DNA of 8,296 nucleotides from Clostridia bacterium. Lineage in GTDB: Bacteria > Bacillota > Clostridia > Oscillospirales > CAG-272. The DNA is taken from the NCBI GenBank assembly GCA_017457465.1, contig JAFTHJ010000121.1:1-8296 (forward strand), written 5' to 3'. The position numbers and the translations under genes were made by a program. Every line of letters begins with the position of its first letter. The first letter of the stretch is position 1. Below, piece by piece: positions 5,861 to 8,296 of the stretch. The notes under the pieces are model-generated. The model did not search any database, was not told the DNA's origin, and was given only the letters and a program-made list of their open reading frames with translations.

Positions 5861-7643
5861 ATTTATTATGAAACTGAAAAGCGAAAATACAAGTATAACT
5901 TTTGATGTGATAAATATAAACAGCGGCTATGCGTGCTACATAAGTGGATGCGGTGAACTTATTTTTAATGTAGATGTCGTTGATACATCGGAATATATGG
6001 CGATAGAAAATCACTCGCCTTTTTGGTGTCGTCCGTTTTGGGGACACTCCTTGTCCGATTTGCCCGAAAAGGTACAGGCGTTGCTAATAAAGAACAGCGA
6101 TAGCTATACTTATTATCTCCCCGTATGCGATAGCGTTTTTAAGACGATAATACGCGGAAAAGAGAATGGCTTTGAGTTCTATACATATTCAAATTGCAAC
6201 ACCGTAACGGAATGCAACCGTCAGTTGGCATTTGTATACCTTGAAGGAAAAGAGCCTTTGTCGCTTATGAAAGAGGGCGCAAGAGCCGTATGTAAATTAC
6301 TTGACAACGGACTCAAACTGCGAGAAGAAAAGACAGTACCAGATGTATTTAATTATCTCGGTTGGTGCTCTTGGGACTCTATGCAGATAAGAGTCAATCA
6401 CGAGGGGCTTTTGGAGAAGGCAAGAGAGCTTAAGGAAAAGAATGTGCCCGTTCATTTCGCAATTATTGACGATATGTGGGCAGATGTTCCGAACCTTAAT
6501 GAAATACCTGCCAATGCCGATTTTGGCAAAATGGTAGGTATGATGCACGCAAGCAAGATGCGTGCATTTGAAGGAGATCCAAAGAGATTTTCTAAGGGAA
6601 TGAAGGCGGCTATTGATGACTTAAAGAAAGAGGGAATACCTACGGTTGGCGTTTGGTTTCCTACCACAGGCTATTGGGCAGGACTTGAACCTAATGAAAG
6701 CGAAGCGAAGAGACAAAAGGATAACACAGTAACGCTCTCAAACGGGCAGATAATTGTCGCACCCGAAAAAGAAAAAGCAGATCGATACTTTGACGACCTG
6801 TGTTCCCGTGTTAAAGAATGGGGCGGAGATTTTGTAAAGATAGACAATCAAGGATTCCATCAAAGATACGAGAACATCGCTCCTATAGGTGAGAGCGCAA
6901 GAGCCATACAAAATGGTATAGATAAGGCAGCGAACAAATATTTTGACGGCGCGCTTATCAACTGTATGGGAATGCCCTCGGAGTGTATGTTCAACCGAAC
7001 GAGTGCTGTCAGCCGTTGCTCCGACGACTTTATACCTGAAAGCAGAGATTGGTTTGCCAAGAATATTCTCCAATGCTCCTTCAACGGTCTGCTTCAAGGA
7101 CAGTTTTATGTCAATGACTGGGATATGTGGTGGACGGACGACGAGCAGGCAGTGAAGAACAGCTTATGCCGCGCTATAAGCGGTGGTCCTATATATGTGT
7201 CAGACAAAATAGGCAGAACAAATCCCGAAATCCTCAAGCCCTTGTGCCTTAATGACGGCAGAATCATACGCCCCGACGAGAGTGCAACACCGACGGCGGA
7301 CTGTCTGATGCAAAATCCCACGACAACGGATAAGATATTCAAAATACGCAACCGCATAGGAGACAACGGCGTCTGCGCGGTGTTCAATATAAACGCGGAG
7401 AATAAGCCCGTAAGCGGTACTCTCACCCCCACCGAGCTCGGAATTGCCGAGGGAGATTACATCTTCTACGAGTATTTCACAAAACAAACGGGAGTGCTTA
7501 ATGCGGGTGAAAAAGTGAATATAGCTCTCACAAACAACGATGACTTCCGTCTGTATTCCTTTGTATCAAAAACAGATGATAGCGAGAAATATTGCGGAAA
7601 TACAGAGCTGTTTATGGGCGTAGGATATTCTAAACAAAATTGA
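5844..7643 (+). CDS. GH36-like alpha-galactosidase, raffinose synthase/Sip1 type
   Basis: Predicted retaining alpha-galactoside hydrolase or transferase of the raffinose synthase/seed-imbibition (Sip1) group. Landmarks in order: a beta-rich N-terminal region with SPFWCRPFWGHS; the barrel start LGWCSWDS (172-178); IIDDMW (207-212); FVKIDNQ (330-336), whose D334 is the likely nucleophile; SRCSDDF, with D394 or D395 as likely acid/base; and DWDMWW followed by SGGPIYVSDKIG, highly characteristic of this group. A short beta-domain closes the protein. At 599 residues it is shorter than plant raffinose synthases (about 780). No signal peptide is visible, so it should be cytoplasmic. The ATG at 5844 overlaps the esterase gene by 17 bases; the in-frame ATG at 5868 (MKLKSENTS) would leave a 7-base gap. 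Neither has a convincing Shine-Dalgarno, so the start is uncertain by eight residues. Bacterial members are mostly named by homology, so the true linkage and sugar are unknown. Confidence 0.88.
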   Translation: MSRYIEFIMKLKSENTSITFDVININSGYACYISGCGELIFNVDVVDTSEYMAIENHSPFWCRPFWGHSLSDLPEKVQALLIKNSDSYTYYLPVCDSVFKTIIRGKENGFEFYTYSNCNTVTECNRQLAFVYLEGKEPLSLMKEGARAVCKLLDNGLKLREEKTVPDVFNYLGWCSWDSMQIRVNHEGLLEKARELKEKNVPVHFAIIDDMWADVPNLNEIPANADFGKMVGMMHASKMRAFEGDPKRFSKGMKAAIDDLKKEGIPTVGVWFPTTGYWAGLEPNESEAKRQKDNTVTLSNGQIIVAPEKEKADRYFDDLCSRVKEWGGDFVKIDNQGFHQRYENIAPIGESARAIQNGIDKAANKYFDGALINCMGMPSECMFNRTSAVSRCSDDFIPESRDWFAKNILQCSFNGLLQGQFYVNDWDMWWTDDEQAVKNSLCRAISGGPIYVSDKIGRTNPEILKPLCLNDGRIIRPDESATPTADCLMQNPTTTDKIFKIRNRIGDNGVCAVFNINAENKPVSGTLTPTELGIAEGDYIFYEYFTKQTGVLNAGEKVNIALTNNDDFRLYSFVSKTDDSEKYCGNTELFMGVGYSKQN

Positions 7644-7657
7644 AAGAGAATTATCAA

Positions 7658-8296
7658 ATGAAAAAAGAGAGTTATTTACAAAATCTGCATACACATACGA
7701 CCTACTGTGATGGGATTGACACGCCCGAACAAATGGTGCTTGCCGCCATTGAAAAAGGTTTTGGAAGTATAGGCTTTTCGGGACATTCTTATATGTATTA
7801 TGCTGAAGACCATTCGATGAGTCCACAAGGTACCGAAGAATACAAAAAAGAAATAGCCTTGCTCAAGGAAAAATACCGAGACAAAATAGACATCTTTTGC
7901 GGACTTGAGGTTGATATGTATTCCGAGATAGATCTCTCGGGGTATGATTATCTCATAGGCTCGGTACACTATCTTAAATGCGGTAATGAGATAGTGGGCT
8001 TTGACCGTTCGGCAGAAGTTGTAAGAAGCGTTATTGATACCTATTTTGACGGCGACGGAATGAAGTATGCAAAAGCATATTATAGGGCGCTTGCACAGCT
8101 TCCGAATTATGGAAAATTTGATATAGTCGGTCACTTTGATATTATCTGTAAACATTCGGATAGTGTAAAATTCTTTGACGAAGACTCGTCTGCTTATAAA
8201 AATTGGGCTTTTGAAGCGGCAGATGCGCTTAGAGGAGAAATACCGCTATTTGAGGTTAACACAGGAGCAATAGCGAGAGGATACAGAACCACACCG
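7658..8296 (+). CDS. PHP-domain histidinol-phosphatase-like hydrolase, 3' partial
   Basis: Start of a HisJ-like PHP-family metal-dependent phosphatase. Metal-ligand motifs visible in 213 residues: NLHTHTTYCDG (H11, H13), FSGHS (H43), GLEVDM (E84), GSVHYL (H104) and VGHFD (H159). The segment EVNTGAIARGYRTTP matches the part of the family just before the last metal-binding stretch. The frame is open to the window edge; full-length relatives are about 260-280 residues, so roughly 50-70 residues and the final D-x-H motif are missing. The ATG at 7658 follows the GH36-like stop by 14 bases, with a weak purine-rich AAAGAGAA upstream. No other histidine-biosynthesis gene is in the window, and the neighbours suggest a carbohydrate operon, so the substrate may be a sugar phosphate or other small phosphoester rather than histidinol phosphate. 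Family call is strong; substrate open. Confidence 0.88.
   Translation, partial: MKKESYLQNLHTHTTYCDGIDTPEQMVLAAIEKGFGSIGFSGHSYMYYAEDHSMSPQGTEEYKKEIALLKEKYRDKIDIFCGLEVDMYSEIDLSGYDYLIGSVHYLKCGNEIVGFDRSAEVVRSVIDTYFDGDGMKYAKAYYRALAQLPNYGKFDIVGHFDIICKHSDSVKFFDEDSSAYKNWAFEAADALRGEIPLFEVNTGAIARGYRTTP

Noticed and set aside
7676..8155. 159-codon open frame on the minus strand near the right edge
   Set aside because: Overlaps the PHP gene, whose metal-binding motifs are clear on the plus strand; the minus-strand product has no recognisable motif.
1..8296. tRNA, rRNA, CRISPR array, transposase or integrase
   Set aside because: Intergenic space totals about 150 bases, and no such signature was seen on either strand.

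Overview
The window looks like part of a chromosome of an anaerobic, gut-type Clostridia/Firmicutes bacterium. The reasons are a moderate-to-low GC content, AGGAG-type ribosome binding sites, tightly packed co-directional genes, an oxygen-sensitive glycyl radical enzyme (GRE) with its radical SAM activase, and a phosphoesterase with an N-terminal domain common in Clostridia carbohydrate proteins. No taxonomic marker gene is present, so this is inference.

All six genes are on the + strand, and both edge genes run off the window. In order they are: (1) a large metallophosphoesterase with an N-terminal glycosidase-associated domain and Ig-like domains (2-2188, 5' end outside the window); (2) a 655-residue GRE of the pyruvate formate-lyase superfamily (2197-4164); (3) a 103-base gap holding an imperfect palindromic repeat with a perfect 9-bp hairpin at its core; (4) the GRE-activating radical SAM enzyme (4268-5029); (5) a cytoplasmic alpha/beta hydrolase of the sugar-acetylesterase type (5051-5860); (6) a GH36-like, raffinose synthase/Sip1-type alpha-galactosidase (5844-7643); (7) the start of a PHP-family histidinol-phosphatase-like hydrolase (7658 to the window end). 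Gaps are 8, 103, 21, -17 (or +7, depending on the start) and 14 bases, so the set is probably one operon. No transporter, regulator, promoter or intrinsic terminator is visible.

The genes read as a carbohydrate-utilisation cluster. An esterase would remove acyl groups, an alpha-galactosidase-like enzyme would cleave a glycosidic bond, and two metal-dependent phosphoesterases could act on phosphorylated products. The unusual member is the GRE/activase pair. The GRE has a Cys-Trp-Glu active site (dehydratase/lyase-like, not the Cys-Cys of pyruvate formate-lyase) and an atypical Trp-Gly-Trp glycyl loop. The activase has one complete ferredoxin-type cluster motif and a second that has lost one cysteine. 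The GRE's substrate cannot be read from sequence. The context suggests a sugar-derived or glycoside-derived molecule, and this is the best candidate here for undescribed biology.
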